Positions 35,570 through 49,370 of a stretch of DNA of 64,000 nucleotides are shown here, piece by piece; within the stretch, counting starts at the first letter, position 1, and the number at the start of each line of letters is the position of its first letter. The stretch is taken from positions 14,900,501 to 14,964,500 of the forward strand of contig NC_053042.1 in the NCBI RefSeq assembly GCF_003473485.1. Direction: 5' to 3'. The notes below the pieces were generated by a model. That model saw only the letters and a list, made by a program, of their open reading frames with translations, did not search any database and was not told where the DNA came from. The stretch is from Medicago truncatula (taxonomy: Eukaryota; Streptophyta; Magnoliopsida; Fabales; Fabaceae). A program made the translations under genes and the position numbers.

Positions 35570-36213
35570 TTAAAATCAAGGTAAAGCTTTCTTCCAAATA
35601 ATCCATTAAAATTGGCATCGAAGAAATCAAACGCTTTAAGAAAAACACACTCCAAACTTTCAAACGAACACCATTAGAAAAACTCATAACATTTAACACA
35701 AAAGTTACCATCACACCTCATAAGCATGATGTTTCCATGGCCGAGAGATTCACGATCAGCAAGGCCTTACTTTAGGCCTTCTAAAAAAAAAAAAATTATC
35801 TAAAGCATTTTACACCTCTTTAAAATACAATAGTTCACTATTATTAAAAACTAAGTTGCAAATATACAAGTTCGTCAACAAAAAAAAAAAGAGTTGCAAA
35901 TATACACAAGAAGATTTGTAACATCTTGCATTTTAATCCCAGATATTACTTAAATTTTATTTATTTATTTTTTACAAAATATGACTATTTTTTTATATGA
36001 AAACAAATTTACTACATGGTAATTTATTTTTCACTAGAAATTTTATTTTGTTAAATAACCATTTAAATTGTAAATGAAAATCATCTAACTTACATTTTAG
36101 TTAAAATAATTGATTTTCTTTTACAACATAATTTTATAAAAAAAATATATTCATTGTTGCGGAAGTATAAAATTTAGGCAAAATTATTGAAATTCAAATT
36201 AATTAAAACTTAA

Positions 36214-36681
36214 ATATATATTTATTTTACTCTACAAGCCGGCCCTAGTTTTCTCTCTCTAGGTTTTCTCTTCTAGATTTTCCATCGAGCGGTGGTTTTG
36301 TGTCAATTCTTGACCTGAAATCACTCATCTTCATCTTTTTCTCTATATTTCAATCTAAATAAGTGATTTTCACATAGATCTAGGTTTTTTCTTTGTGATT
36401 TCATCATCTAAGTGTGGTGGTTTGTTGTTCGTCGTCTTGTGCGACGCTGTTTGATTCCCGTCTTCTTGCGGTGTTCATCTGATTTATTTTGAAGATCGAT
36501 TATTCAATCAAAGATTTGGGCGTCAACGTTGCAGATCCGGAGGCCATGAGTATTCCGATCATTTTAATTTTATCATATATTTTTGTAGGCATTATGCCGT
36601 TATACGCTATTAACTTAGCGGTATTGAATGATGTAATCTCTCTATTTGAACGAATGAATATCATTTTGTTTTTGTCAAAAA
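36214..36681 (+). mobile_element. Retroposon I, 468 bp (unit copy 2)
   Basis: Same insertion with target duplications at 36197-36213 and 36682-36698. Confidence 0.75.
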
Positions 36682-36867
36682 AATTAATTAAAACTTAACA
36701 ACATTTTGATTAGTTTCTAGCGGAGGAAAACTCACTTCCACGTTTCTAGTTTGGAACAAAGGATAATGCTAAGCACAACGACAAAAATCAAAAAAAATCA
36801 AACCCCTATAGAGAAAGAGATTTAGTTTCATCAAAAAAAAAAAAATTAGTTATATAAATTGTCACGC

Positions 36868-36919
<52 letters not shown>

Positions 36920-37442
36920 TTCTAACTCAATATTCAAGCCCGGCATAAAAATAACCCCAAAATTGATAGCAGTTTTGCACATCAATTTTATTGTTTTCAG
37001 AACAATCTTAACTTTCGTAAAGCCTAACCCTTCCGCCAGTGACTAAGCCCCCACCATCCGCCTTCCAACATTTGTGAAATTAAGGTTTTGATTTTTGTGT
37101 TTAAAATAAGATTTGAGGTGAATATAACATTAATTCACGATATTTGGAGATGTATTTTAGTAGTTTTTTTTATTTAAAGAAGATGATGAAGATTCAAAGG
37201 AAGAAGATGAAGATGATGAACATCTTCATCATATTTTTGGATTTTTTTTCAGTTTTAATAAAAATATATTTTTAAAAATAAAATTATGTATTTTTTAACA
37301 AAAAAAATACGAAAAAAGATGTACATGTGCTTTTAAGAGAGATAAAGAACCTAAACGGGAAAAAATAAAGACAAACGACCAAAGTGTTACAAATAAATAA
37401 GATAAATGACTCATAATGTAATATTGCCTTAATTATATTTCA

Positions 37443-38280
37443 GTGTTCAATCTTAATTAATTTACACGACAGGACTGACTTAGAACAATTAAATTTTCAC
37501 ATCAAATTTCTTTAATCTGAATGTCCTTAAATTTATCAGTTATATTCATAAAATTTATTCCTCCGATTTTGATTGTTCAATTTTGTCGTTCCCAACTACC
37601 ACATTTTTCAATTTTCGTGAGAATCGTCATGATTTCCAATATCGTGAGAATTGTCGTTATTTCCAGTACAACTTCAGGTATGATGACTTGATTTTTCTTT
37701 TTGATTTGATTTTTCTTGGTTGTGAGGTAGTTAATTATAACAATTGAGAAAATCATCCGTTGTATTTTGAGGGCTAATAGCAGGTGTTACCGCTGTGATG
37801 TTGTGGGAGTTTGCTAGCATTTTTTTGGTTGTTGCTGAAATGGTTATGTGATGAGGCTTTTGTTCTTTTATTTTGGCTTAAAGGCTTTTGCTGATAGTGA
37901 GACATGTCTATGCGTGTTAACAGATTTTATTAGGTTGGCTGCTTAAATAAAAAATAAAAAAAAGTCACGATACCTGACGCGGTTCTAGAAACAACGACAA
38001 TTCTCACGATAATTGGAAATTGGGGCAATTTTGAACGACAAAATTGAACAATCAAAATGGGAATAAGAATGAAAAAGAAACAAAAATTGATCAATATGGA
38101 AGAATAAAGGACAAGAAATTTGAAAGAAGGAGATGTTTTTGTTCTCACGTTCGGGGTTCTGGAATGAAAGAAATTTTATGAATGTAAATGATGAATTTAA
38201 GGACATCCAGATGAAAGAAATTTGATGTAAAATTTTATTTGTTATAAGTCTTGTAGTGTAAATTAATTAAGATTGAACAC
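37443..38280. mobile_element. Foldback element, 838 bp (second copy)
   Basis: Same inverted-arm element as at 13640-14477, in tandem unit copy 3. Confidence 0.7.
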
Positions 38281-38655
38281 CTTAATATAAATAAAATAAA
38301 AAAATTAAATAAAAATTAAAGTATTAAAAGTTACCTTATGATTAAGATTAACTCTCATTAAAAAAAAATTAAGATTAACTCTTTTATTTTTAGAAAAAAT
38401 CTACTCATTTATTTGACATTTAATATTACTTATGTATATTACATTTTTATTGGTTGATATCATATAGGCCTCACCCGGTTCTAAACTTTGATGAGATTAT
38501 TTGATCTTTATTGCTAAAGTCAACGCCGCTCATTATTGCCATGCATTTTATTCCTTAACAATCATGAATGATAATGCATTTAATAATGCCACTCATTATT
38601 GCCTTGCATTTCATATTAATTTTCTCATTTGGTGAGAAATATTTCATAGTCATGG

Positions 38656-39106
38656 ATAAAAAAAAATCTCGTTCACTCGGTGGTTTGAAGTTATTTTTAA
38701 CATAGAATATTTCATCTGTATCTTTTTTTTTATCTAAATAAGTTTTTTTTATGTGTTAGTGTAGTGTTATGTTGTTCGTCGTCTTGTACCTTGTTTTTTA
38801 ATTTCACTTCTTATTGTGATGTTTGTTTGATTCATAATGAAAGATCAGTTTCACTCCATAACATATTCAATCAATAATCTGGACGTCAATGTGACAGATT
38901 CGTTAGCGTGGGGTATTCTGGTGATTTAGATTTTATCATATTATTTGTAGGTATTTTGTTGTTGTATGTTATTAACTTGGGTATTGAGAGTTTATTAGCA
39001 TATTCACCCTTTACGTTTTTAGCGATGTTAATCATGTCATTGTATTTGATATATTCTATAATTTGAATAAATGTATATTGTTTTTTTAATTTGTAAACTA
39101 AAATAA
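38656..39106 (+). mobile_element. Retroposon II (second copy), about 451 bp
   Basis: Same insertion in unit copy 3, with flanking repeats at 38638-38655 and 39107-39123. Confidence 0.65.
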
Positions 39107-40690
39107 AATATTCATAGTCATGGTCATGGATGATATGTTACTCTTTGCAATTAAACCACGTCCTTCCTTTTTCATTGTGTGCGACACGTTTTGCAAGAGT
39201 TACATTCTGATTTTGCTTTCTCTCACTCTGTTGCACGCTTCTTGATTTTCAAACGACACACGTGAAAATTGGTGTCTAATTTTATTCAACATTTAACAAT
39301 TTAATCATTAATTGATACATTTTTTAATTGTACTAAAATAAAATCATTTTCGTACTATCTTTAATTCTTTCCACAATTCAACTAAGGTGGATTAAATAAA
39401 TGTACATTCTCTTGTAAATCAAACATGGAGAATGATCTTTAAAAAAAATGAGAACGCTAACGAGTAGGCATTGGTTAAAATTCTAAAATAAGTAAGTTTG
39501 TATAAAAAAAAAAATGTGTAATTATTGCTAAGATAAAGGTCAAAATTTATATTTTCAAGACAAAGTTTTTTTGCGGATGATTGTTTTTGTTTGGTTATTT
39601 GATGTTTATGTTATCGACATTAAATATGCTATAATATTTTGATGTGTTTTACATTTTTAAATTATGTATCGCTTGAACAAATTTTGACTTGTATGTAAAA
39701 AAATAATTTATTTTGTGTCTAAATTCTACATTTAACTATAGTACTTGAAATTTAATTTGATTGGTAACTAAGGATAAAATTGTAAGAAAAAAATCAATTA
39801 TATAAAGGGTAATATAATTTATATAGGTTATTAAAAATTAAAAAAAAAAAGTTTTTAAAAAATTTAATTACCAAACAGGTTTTCTAATTTTCTGTTTTCT
39901 AAAACTGTTTTTGAAAATTATATTACCAAATGGATTTTCTAATTTTTTTCATTTCTAAAACAGTTTTTAAAAGTCACATTACCAAACAAGTTTTTTCTTT
40001 TTCTCTTCTTGAAATCACTTTTCTAAAATTGTTTTTTAAAACATATTTTGAAAAATAAAAACATATTTTGTCATTTTTTTAAGAAGTTAAAATGGAATAT
40101 ATTACGAAATCAATGAGTCTTTCCTAGCACAAGATGTACTAAGAAAGAATCAGCAAAATCCAAACAATATTTACAATAGAAGCAGAGCAAAAACTAAAAT
40201 AGGCAGAAAAATATCTGGATATAATAATAATAATAATTATAAGTCTTAATTTGTATACACTAAGTGACAATTTATTGGCTTTAAACCTCCAATATGAGTG
40301 AAGAAGATTCAAACATATTCCAATGGAAAATTGCATATGCCGTGAGAGCATAGTAAGAGTAGAGTAGATGGTGATTGCTTTAGCGTCCTTTATTCATAGT
40401 AAGAGTAGAGCATAGTAAGTTTTTTTTATTCATATGCAAAATTTTCTCTTGAACCAAAAGAATCTTCATCGTAAAATACATGTTTTTCTAGTTTTTTCAC
40501 TTTAATAATCTGAACCGGAGACAAATTAACATCTTCTGCAGAGGACTTCATCTTCTTAGGTGAAGAAACTCCCAAAGTTGTTTTTTTACCCTATCTGTCT
40601 CTTTATTCATGTCAAAAATATTATTTTTTTACTATGGTTATTTCCTTGCAATAATTGAACTATTTTTAGTATTGTATTATTAACTCTGGA

Positions 40691-40707
40691 ATATATATAT
40701 ATATATA
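40691..40707. repeat. (TA)n microsatellite, short allele, 17 bp
   Basis: Counterpart of the 51-bp tract at 16888-16938, shorter by 34 bp (17 dinucleotides). Confidence 0.9.
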
Positions 40708-42246
40708 GTAAGTATAGTAAGTATAATTCAGATAATAAAAGACTGCATAATGTTTCAAAAGAAAAAAGACTACAGAAGAAAGTTAATATTTTTTTAATGA
40801 TAAATGTTATTAATTATTTTTTTAAAGGAAATGTTATTATTTAATTGTTAGATTAATATATATTTCTTTGTTCGGATTTCAATCTAAAACTTGCAATTTA
40901 TTAATCTGTAGTTCAAACTAGCTGAGCTACTCAACTCTTAAAAAAAAATTGATATGTTGGAGCATGGATTAATAAGACTTTCGATTCTCCACTTTTCAAC
41001 ATTGCAAATTCGTAGTTTAGGCTCTTTAATTTAGGGGGAAATGATATTTGTGTGGATATTAAAAAAAAAACGGTAGGCCTAATTAATTTGTATGTATTAA
41101 GACAACATGTGGCTTTAAACTTCCAACATGAGTGAACAAGACCCTTACATAATTCTGCAGGATTACGGATGCAATTGAAAAGATAGCTAATTAGTTACTA
41201 AAACATATCAACATAATGAACTAGGGATTGATTGTGAAATAGCAGCTATATATTTGTTCCAGCAACGATGGGACGCTTATTTGCTAGGAAAAGTTTTCAT
41301 GTTAATTCGTTGCTAATATAAAGATGTCATAGCAAATTCATAGTCAATGTGCAGCAACATCCTATTCAAAAGTTTATGTTCTCTAGTTTTTTTTTTTTTT
41401 AAGTAAGATATGTCCTCTAGATATATAGCTTAGATATTGCAACAAATTTCCTAGTAAATCTCTAGCTAAAACTGGTCAAAATTTCAAAGCAAATTCTATA
41501 TTTCATTGGTAAGTATTTTAGTTTTTCCAATTAATTTGTTAAAAATTTGCTCTAAACAAGAATAACGTTGTCCTGAGAACAAAACGGTAAGTTCCATAAA
41601 ACATATTGGTTCCTTTTGTTAAATCCAACTCACACAAACTCCTAAAACCAACAGCAACATAAGAAAGGAAACATTAAAACAACATGAACACACAATCTTC
41701 CAAAGCACAAATCTACCATTGAGAAATCTGTATGAAGTTATTAAGACAATTTCTTAACTTCAAAACAATTACTCAAACAAATTAAAGAATGAAAGAGCTG
41801 ATGGCGTCAAATTGCATAAATTGGTCTAATATAAAGACCAATTCTGTACAATTATATTGATCTAAATTATATATTAAAATTGATAAGACCAGAACCATAA
41901 CACAAAATGTAGAGTATCAAAAATGCTCCAGCATAAGGAAATATTCGGCCTAAAGCTATCTTACCCCATCTTCAAGTTTGAAAACATTACACAGTTGCAA
42001 TAAAAACTTTACCACAAGATCAACATTTTCAGGTCTCACAAGAAATAGATGACTTGGTAACTCTGGTCAATAAAGGCTAGTGGGTTAGATCTATTTTCAA
42101 TATAGAAAACATACAAATGTCCAATTCAAGTACAGATATAGGAAAATCAAGAGAGTGAAGAGACAAACATTAGATAGATATACAAGTATTCTTAAGCCAG
42201 GAAAAGACAACACACCTTAGGCACAAGTGTAATGGTAGCAAGAAGC

Positions 42247-42333
42247 TGATTCGGATGCACCTACGGAACGGAGGACTGTGATTCGGGAAGGGAGGTTGGT
42301 AATGATGGAAGTCAAATCGTTACGGAGGAAGAG
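42247..42333 (-). pseudogene. Fossil fragment of gene D (second copy)
   Basis: Identical to the fragment at 18480-18566, carried along by the tandem amplification. Confidence 0.75.
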
Positions 42334-44682
42334 TTTATTGATCAGTACAGTTGCAGAAATTCGTGAATTTTGCTGGAAGTCGAGCTTTGGAATATAAATA
42401 TAGAAGAACCACCTAAAAGGATTGAGACTCATGTTCTTGTTTTTTTTAACACTAATCTTCAACAATAAGAAGTTGTAGACATCATGCATTTTTAATTTTC
42501 TTAACAATTAAAAATTGAAAGCTTATAAAAGTCCTGCTCTTCTACACGAAAGGATGTATTAAAACTGAGTAGAATGAAATAGTATTTATGGGAAAATTTT
42601 GAAATCTATCATTTTGAAGTCTATTCTTCTATTCTCTCTAATATGTTCAACAGTTAGTCCTTAGGTTGTTCTCTTGTTTAACGGGCACACCGATGTTCAT
42701 AGAATATGAACTCTTATATTAGGCTGACCAATAATTGTTTCTTTTAAGATGACTTGTTTGAGAAGGTTCCCACCATTTATATCTACTATTTTTTTTAGAT
42801 AGTGAATAAAAATCAAAGATGAAGGAAAGAGGGTCATTGGTGTTTCCTTTCGATGAGGTTCCATTAACATTTCGCATTTTAATTTTATAATAATAATTCA
42901 ATGGTTGGAGAAATGGGATCACCGGTCCTTTTAACTGCACCTCAAACCAGACGTGCTCAACATCTTGTGTAAATCAAATTTGGTTTTTAAAAGAACAAAG
43001 CTGATCCGATGGCATAGGGAAACAGTTTCTATTACTGCATACACACTTTACATCTTGCTTACATTAAAAAAATTTGACAAAATCTTGTTTACATAATTTG
43101 TTCACATATAATAGATACAATGCCAATGGTAATAATTTTTCCAATATATAAAATATATATGAAATACTATTATTTGTGTTTAGTCTCTCCCATTTGAGGA
43201 AGTTTCAATTTTAGTTACTGAAAAAAAAAAATCTTCAGAACCTACACCAACTTAAGATTGCATCATATTTAGTCTCTAGGATAACACTTACCATACTAGA
43301 AAACTATGATTACAAACTCTTTGTTTTTTTATTACCGGACTTTGTGAAAAATGCAATCCTATTTGATTCTTGTGTATTTAGATTAGAATCAGATAGTTCA
43401 TCCTTTATTGATGTATCAATTTGGAGGTTTTTTCTGCAGTGCATAAATCACGATACTTAATGTGTAATTCTCAGTATAAAAGATAGGAAATCAATTTACT
43501 TTTATAAATTTTACATAAAATTATTTATTAGGATTTGGATCTTCTCATTTAGTTCTTAACAGAAAACCTTTTCACTTCATATAGGACGAGAAAGTAAGGG
43601 GGGTGTATTGGATCATGATTCTAAGGGTTAAAAGACTTTTTTATCATGAAAAAATCTTGTGGTATTCAATCAAGACTCTTTCCAATTTAAAAAAAGTCTT
43701 GTGTTATTCAATCAAGATTCTTTGTCATTTAAAAAAAGTCTTGTAGTATTCAATCAAGACTCTTAATCACTTAAAAAAAGTCTAGTGGTATTCAAAATCA
43801 TTCAAATTTCGAAGGATTGTTTAATAAATCAGATTTTGATGGATTTTGTGGGATTTTCTAGTGAAATTTTAGCATGAAAAAGTCTTTCATGAAAACATGA
43901 AATTTCTTAGGATTGTTTTTTTCTTTTAAGATTTTACTATCTCTCCCTCTCTCTCCTCCCTTCTCTCTTACTCTCTCTTTTCCTCTCCCCTCTCTCCCTC
44001 TCTCTCTCCCCTTCCTTCTCTCTCTCTCTCTCTCTCTCTAGCTCTCCCGTAAAAAACCTCTCTCTCTCTAGCTCTCCCGTAAAAAATAAAATAAAATAAA
44101 TAGAAGAGTCTTTATTGAGATTTTGTGAAAGAGAGTGTGTTATGATATTTTTTTTCAACTATTTCTTAAAATTCATAAAATCTGTTGAAATCTCTTGAAA
44201 TCCATAAAATCATTTCAAATCCTTTAAAATCTTATGAATTAAATCCATTTAAATCCTTAATAGTCTTTTAAAATCATCAAAGTCATCAAAATCTTGCAAA
44301 ATCTTTTAAAATCCTCAAGACTTTTTTAAACAAAAATTGTCCTTTAAAATCCTAAAAGGATGTGTGAGACACAATATTGGATTCAACTGAAGCAAAAGTT
44401 ATATATTATATATAGGTTTTCATCTTTTTTTTTTGGCATATAAATAAGTATCATATAAAGTTAAAATAAAACTTTAAATTATAGCAATATTGAAAGCGTA
44501 CTTGAAACTATAAATTCATAATAATTATAAAAACGATTCACAATGCCAAAAAAGATTTTACAAATACAAAACAATGATGTATTATTGAAGTACATATATT
44601 TCGTAAACACCATATTTTGTAAACACAATATTTAGGCTATATATATGAGACAATATATATGTAACTGACCCTTTGAACATGG

Positions 44683-47600
44683 CTATGACATTACAAGCTG
44701 CTTGCAGACCTGCTCCATGGTAGGGCGAGAACACGGGCTTTTTGTTATGCAAGCAACTGCAATCCTTAGCACAGAAGACACCTCTTGAACAATGGTATTT
44801 GTGGGATGAGGGAGACGTTGGTCCAATTTATCTATCAATGGCATAGGATCAAGTGTCACGTCCATAACACTTTGTGAAGCTTGCTGCCACAAAGAAGTTA
44901 CAACATCTCCAGGGTGCTTTCCATAAAGTATTTCCAAGGTTAATATCCCAAAACTATACACATCACATTTCTCATTTACTTCCATTGTGTATGCAAGTTC
45001 TGTGGAAATTTAAAAAGAGTTATCACGTGAAAAATATGATTCTGTAAAAATAGCATGATATGTAGATTTCATAGTTGTGAAATAATTACATTTTACATGT
45101 AAGTACTAAAAATGAACTACAAATTATTATAACCTTTAATTAATATAAAAGAAAAGGAATTGACCTGGAGCTGCATATCCAAAGGTGCCTGCAAAAGAAG
45201 TCATGTTGGATGAATTGGGATTTAGGAACTTGGATGTTCCGAAGTCTGAGACATGAGCTACATATTCCAAATCCAAAATAACATTCTTGCTGGATATATC
45301 TCGATGAACAATAGGAGGGGAACAATCATGATGCAGATAGAATAAGGCATTAGCTATATCTTTAATGATATTCACCCTCTTATTCCAATCAAATTCAGCA
45401 GCTTGTTCATTGTCCTTCAAAATGTTGTACATGCTACCCTTCTCCAAAAATTCATAAACCAAAAATGAGTGTAGTCGATGTGAACAAAAGCCGTATAACT
45501 TCACAATGTTGCGATGTCGAATTTCTGTCAAAGCATGGATCTCATTATTGAATGCTTTCATATTAGACATTTCTTCATGTTCTAATAAATGAAGTTTCTT
45601 CACAGCTACAACTTGACCTGAAGGCAACTCTGCTTTGTAAACATTTCCATGTCCTCCAACCCCAATGAGATGCTTGTTGTCAAAATCTTCTGTGGCTTCG
45701 ATTATGTTCTCATATACCATTTTTCCATCAAAGCTCCATGTTGCAAAGAGATTTTCAGTTTGAAATTCTTCTGTAGGCTTGTATTCTTTTTTTCTTGAAG
45801 TGTGGTAGAAAAGGTATGAGAACCCATAAACAAATAATGCTAACAATAGAGTTCCAAGAGTGAGGGGTAAAACTAGATCCAAAATTTTGTTAGTCTTATG
45901 ACTATGAAAGTTATGAAAGTTTCCACCTGATGTTGAGCAAGGCTCTAGACCAGAGACATTACCACACAAGCCTTTGTTATTTCTCAGTGCTTCAATTGGA
46001 GCTTTTAGGAAGGCTGGAATGTTAGGAATCGGACCCTCCAATTGGTTGTATGATATATCAACAATTGTCAAGCTTAACATCTTACCGTAGCTCAAAGGAA
46101 TGGTTCCAGAAAGATTATTATGTGAAAGATTCAATGTTTGTATGTGATTTAACTGTCCAAGCATTGATGGTATGGTTCCGTTCAAAAAATTTCCACTAAG
46201 GTCAAGATCTTCAATAACTTCTAATTGGCCAAACTCAATGGGAATGTTTCCTTCAAACCTATTTTGGCTCAAATTCAAATGTATTAACTCAGACAACCTT
46301 CCAAGTCTTCTAGGGATGAAGCCACTTAAATTATTTTTTTCAAGCTCCAAGGCAGTTAGTGCCTGCAGTGATGCAATTTGTACAGGAACTTCTCCCAAAA
46401 GATTATTGTTATTTATCGAGAGTTTGATTAACAAAGATAAGTTTCCTAGCTCCTTTGGAATTTTTCCAGTAAGATGGTTTGAAGACAGATTAAGTTCTTG
46501 TAATTGTGTTGCTCCACCTAGTTCTTGCGGTATGCTTCCAGTTAAATTATTGTTGGAGATTTGAAGACTTGTGAGTTTCTTGCACTTACCCCAATTTGGT
46601 GATATATGGCCATAAAAATTATTATCACTTAATTCCATGTAGACCAAATGTGGATAAACACCAAAACCATCTGTTATATTTCCAGTTAATTGATTTTTTT
46701 GAAGCCTAACTCTAATAAGGCTGGAGCAATTCTTCAAACTCATTGGAACTAATCCTGTGAAATGATTATTGGATGCAGTGAACCAATATAACTTTCCACT
46801 AACACAAATGTTGTGCGGTAATTGACCTGTGAAATTATTATCACCTAACAACAAAACTTCTAAATTGGTAACTCTATTCATTCTGGTTGGAATGTTGCCA
46901 CTTAATGCATTTGAGAAAGGAGGTAAGCTACTGAGTTTTGTCAAATTTCCGATAGTGGGAGGAATTGGTCCAGAGGGTTTATTTGTTGAAATGGTAATAG
47001 AATCCAAGTTGACCAAGTTACCAATGGAAGGTGGAATTTGTCCGGTGAGAGCATTTGAGAAAAGAGATAACACTGTGAGTTTTGTCAAATTTTTTATAGT
47101 GCAAGGAATTGGTCCCGAGAGTTTATTTATATGAAGGATAATAGAATCCAAATTGACCAAGTTACCTATGGAATGTGGAATTTGTCCGGTGAGAGCATTT
47201 GAGAAAAGAGTTAACTCAGTGAGTTTTGTCAAATTTCCTATAGTGAAAGGAATAGGTCCAGATAGTGTATTTGTATGAAGGACAATAGTATCCAAATTGA
47301 CCAAGTTATATATGGAAGGTGGAATTTGTCCGGTGAGAGCATTTGAGAAAAGAGATAACATTGTGAGTTTTGTCAAATTTCCGATAGTGGTAGGAATTGG
47401 TCCCGAGAGTTTATTTCTATGAAGGAGAATAGAATCCAAATTGACCAAGTTACTCATGGATGGAGGGATTGACCCTGAGAGGTTGTTGTCTAACAACTGG
47501 ATTGTGGAAAGGGAATAAAGTTTTCCAACTTCATTCGGAATGCTACCAATGAGATGGTTTGAATAAAGGTAAAGATAATATAAATTGCTCAAATTTCCAA

Positions 47601-48321
47601 TTGTAGAAGGGATTGCACCGGAGAGATGATTCATAGACAAGTCAAGTTCACCGAGTTGTTTTAGAAATCCAATTTCTCGAGGAATGAAGCCAGAAAGGCT
47701 GTTATTTCCAAGATATAGTCTCTGGAGGTTGACTAAATTTCCTATTTCACGAGGAATGTGGCCGAAAAGTTGATTGGAATGTAACTTGAGATTTGTTATT
47801 TTGGCCAACTTTCCTAAAGAAATAGAGATAGACCCACTGAGATAATTAAAGCTGAGATCAAGATAGGATAGTTTGGAGAAATTACCAATGGTATTGGGAA
47901 CGCTACCAGAGAGTTCATTTAGTGACAAATCAAGAGTTTCTAGATTGGACATTACACCAATATGATGTGGAACAACTCCAAAGAATGAGTTGTTTCTTAA
48001 AACTAAGCTATGGATTTTTGGAAGTGATGAGATATTGAGATTTTGAAGTGTACCTTTTAGTCCAATACTTGCAAGATGTATCTTGTAGATAGATTTTGAC
48101 TTGCCATCACATGTGATTCCCACCCAATTGCAAGGCTTATTACCAATCCATGAAGAGAGCAATGACTTGCTTTGGTTGTCAAAGCTTGCTTTCCATTTCA
48201 ATAAAGCATTTGCCTCGCTGCTTTGCGTTTTTGACGAAGCATGAGGTGATGTTGCCATTACAAACATACAAAAGAACCAAAGAAGACATGATAATGGAAA
48301 CAGCTTCATGCTCTGAAGCAT
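44683..48321 (-). CDS. MIK2-like LRR receptor kinase X, copy 3 (intact)
   Basis: Two exons, 48321-45165 and 44999-44683, with a 165-bp intron (GT..CCACAG), encode 1157 residues. Domains: signal peptide (about 1-30; M5 is an alternative start), LRR cap with C64/C71, 29 LRRs of 24 residues (about 77-772), C786/C795 pair, transmembrane helix (about 813-838), and a kinase from about 880. The kinase has GVGGHGNVYKA, K908, HRD 1006-1008, DFG 1026-1028, and an APE motif split by the intron ([20 protein letters not shown]). It is an RD kinase with catalytic residues intact. Residues 292-483 are four consecutive 48-residue, two-LRR modules. Similarity to Arabidopsis MIK2 (At4g08850), including a C-terminal exon that starts at this motif, supports the family call; the ligand is unknown. 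Confidence 0.95.
46873..47448 (-). repeat. Four tandem 144-bp (two-LRR) modules inside X copy 3
   Basis: Codons 292-483 are four 48-residue modules of the form LVNLDSI..NKLSGPIP..IGN LTKL..LFSNALTGQIP. They are much more alike than LRRs elsewhere in the protein. In the fourth module consensus leucines are replaced by proline (TNKPSG and SLPPFS). The array explains part of the size difference from Y. The same array is at about 23104-23678 in X copy 2. Confidence 0.85.
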
Positions 48322-48431
48322 TTTGGAAATTTAATCAATGAAATGAAAGTATGTATAGTTAACTGAAAGTATAATTGAACAAGAGACTCTTTATGATATT
48401 GCATGCATTATAATGGGAGATGTAGATGATA

Positions 48432-48439
48432 TATTTATA
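48432..48439 (-). promoter_or_regulatory. TATA box of X copy 3
   Basis: TATAAATA, 111 bp before the ATG at 48321. Confidence 0.6.
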
Positions 48440-48960
48440 CACATAATATGGTAATAAACACTTGATATTCCCTTTGCAATAGGGAAGAGAGACACTAGGT
48501 TGGATTAACACGGAGTTTAAACTAAGCCACATAAAAAAATCTTCTTATCTTTCATTAGTCTATTCAAGTCTAGAACCACAAAATATTAAGTCGTTCATTA
48601 TTAATCTATTCTCAATATTCCAATTTCTCCACCATTTGTATATTTGTTATTACACTCTTTAGAAAGAAAAAAAGATTATCTGGATATAATAATAATAATA
48701 ATACGTCTTAATTTGTATGCACTAAGTGACAATATGATAGCTTTAAATTTCAAACATGAGTGAAGAAGATTCAAACATATTCCAATGGAAAATGGCAAAT
48801 GCCGTTAGAGCACATAGTAGGAGTAGATGGTGATTGCATTAGCGTCCATTTTGGTCTAGAATCATTGATCTATCCTCCCAAGGAGGGGTAGAGTTGTTGA
48901 GGTGGACCATGAGATTTTAAAATATTGATATTTTTTTTTGTTGAATATAGTATTTAATAT

Positions 48961-49370
48961 GCTTAATTGCATGTTTGATCTCTTATGTTTATTTTAGGTT
49001 TTAAGTTGGTCTCTTATGTTTTAAAAGTTTCAAGATGATTGCTTACGTTTTAAAAGTTTTAATTTGGTACAAAATGTTACTCGCATTGAAATAAGCTAGT
49101 CTCTTCTATAACTTAACGTTTAAAGATTCAGGTTGAGTATAAAATTTAATTTATTTAGACAATCACTTTTAAAACATTTTTTAAATTTTTTGTTTTATTA
49201 GACTCAATTGCGAAATGGACTGACTTATTCCAATGTGAATAACATTTTTGACCAACTTAAAACTTATAAAACACTTATAAAACGTAAGGGACCAATTTGA
49301 AACTTTTAAAACATAAGGGACCATCTTAAAAATTAAAATAAACATAAGAGATCAAACATGGAATTAAGCC
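48961..49370. mobile_element. Mutator-type MITE, 410 bp (unit copy 3)
   Basis: Third copy of the element, with target duplications at 48951-48960 and 49371-49380. Confidence 0.85.

Larger units (their letters stand above)
12979..36784. repeat. Tandem unit copy 2 (complete, 23,806 bp)
   Basis: Complete tandem unit. Order along the plus strand: (ATT)n tract, foldback element, retroposon II, AT-rich DNA with a (TA)n tract, a fossil of gene D, gene X, Mutator MITE, gene Y, gene D, Tourist-like MITE, retroposon I. Compared with its neighbours it carries single-base losses that break X (two sites) and D (one site). By-eye comparison with the other copies found differences only in homopolymers and short tandem repeats. 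Confidence 0.93.
33801..44682. other. Gene-poor region between D2 and X3
   Basis: Counterpart of 9995-20914, crossing the unit junction at 36784. Contains the Tourist-like MITE, retroposons I and II, foldback element, SSRs, fossil D fragment (42247-42333), 42-bp array and CT tract. No intact gene was seen. Confidence 0.6.
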
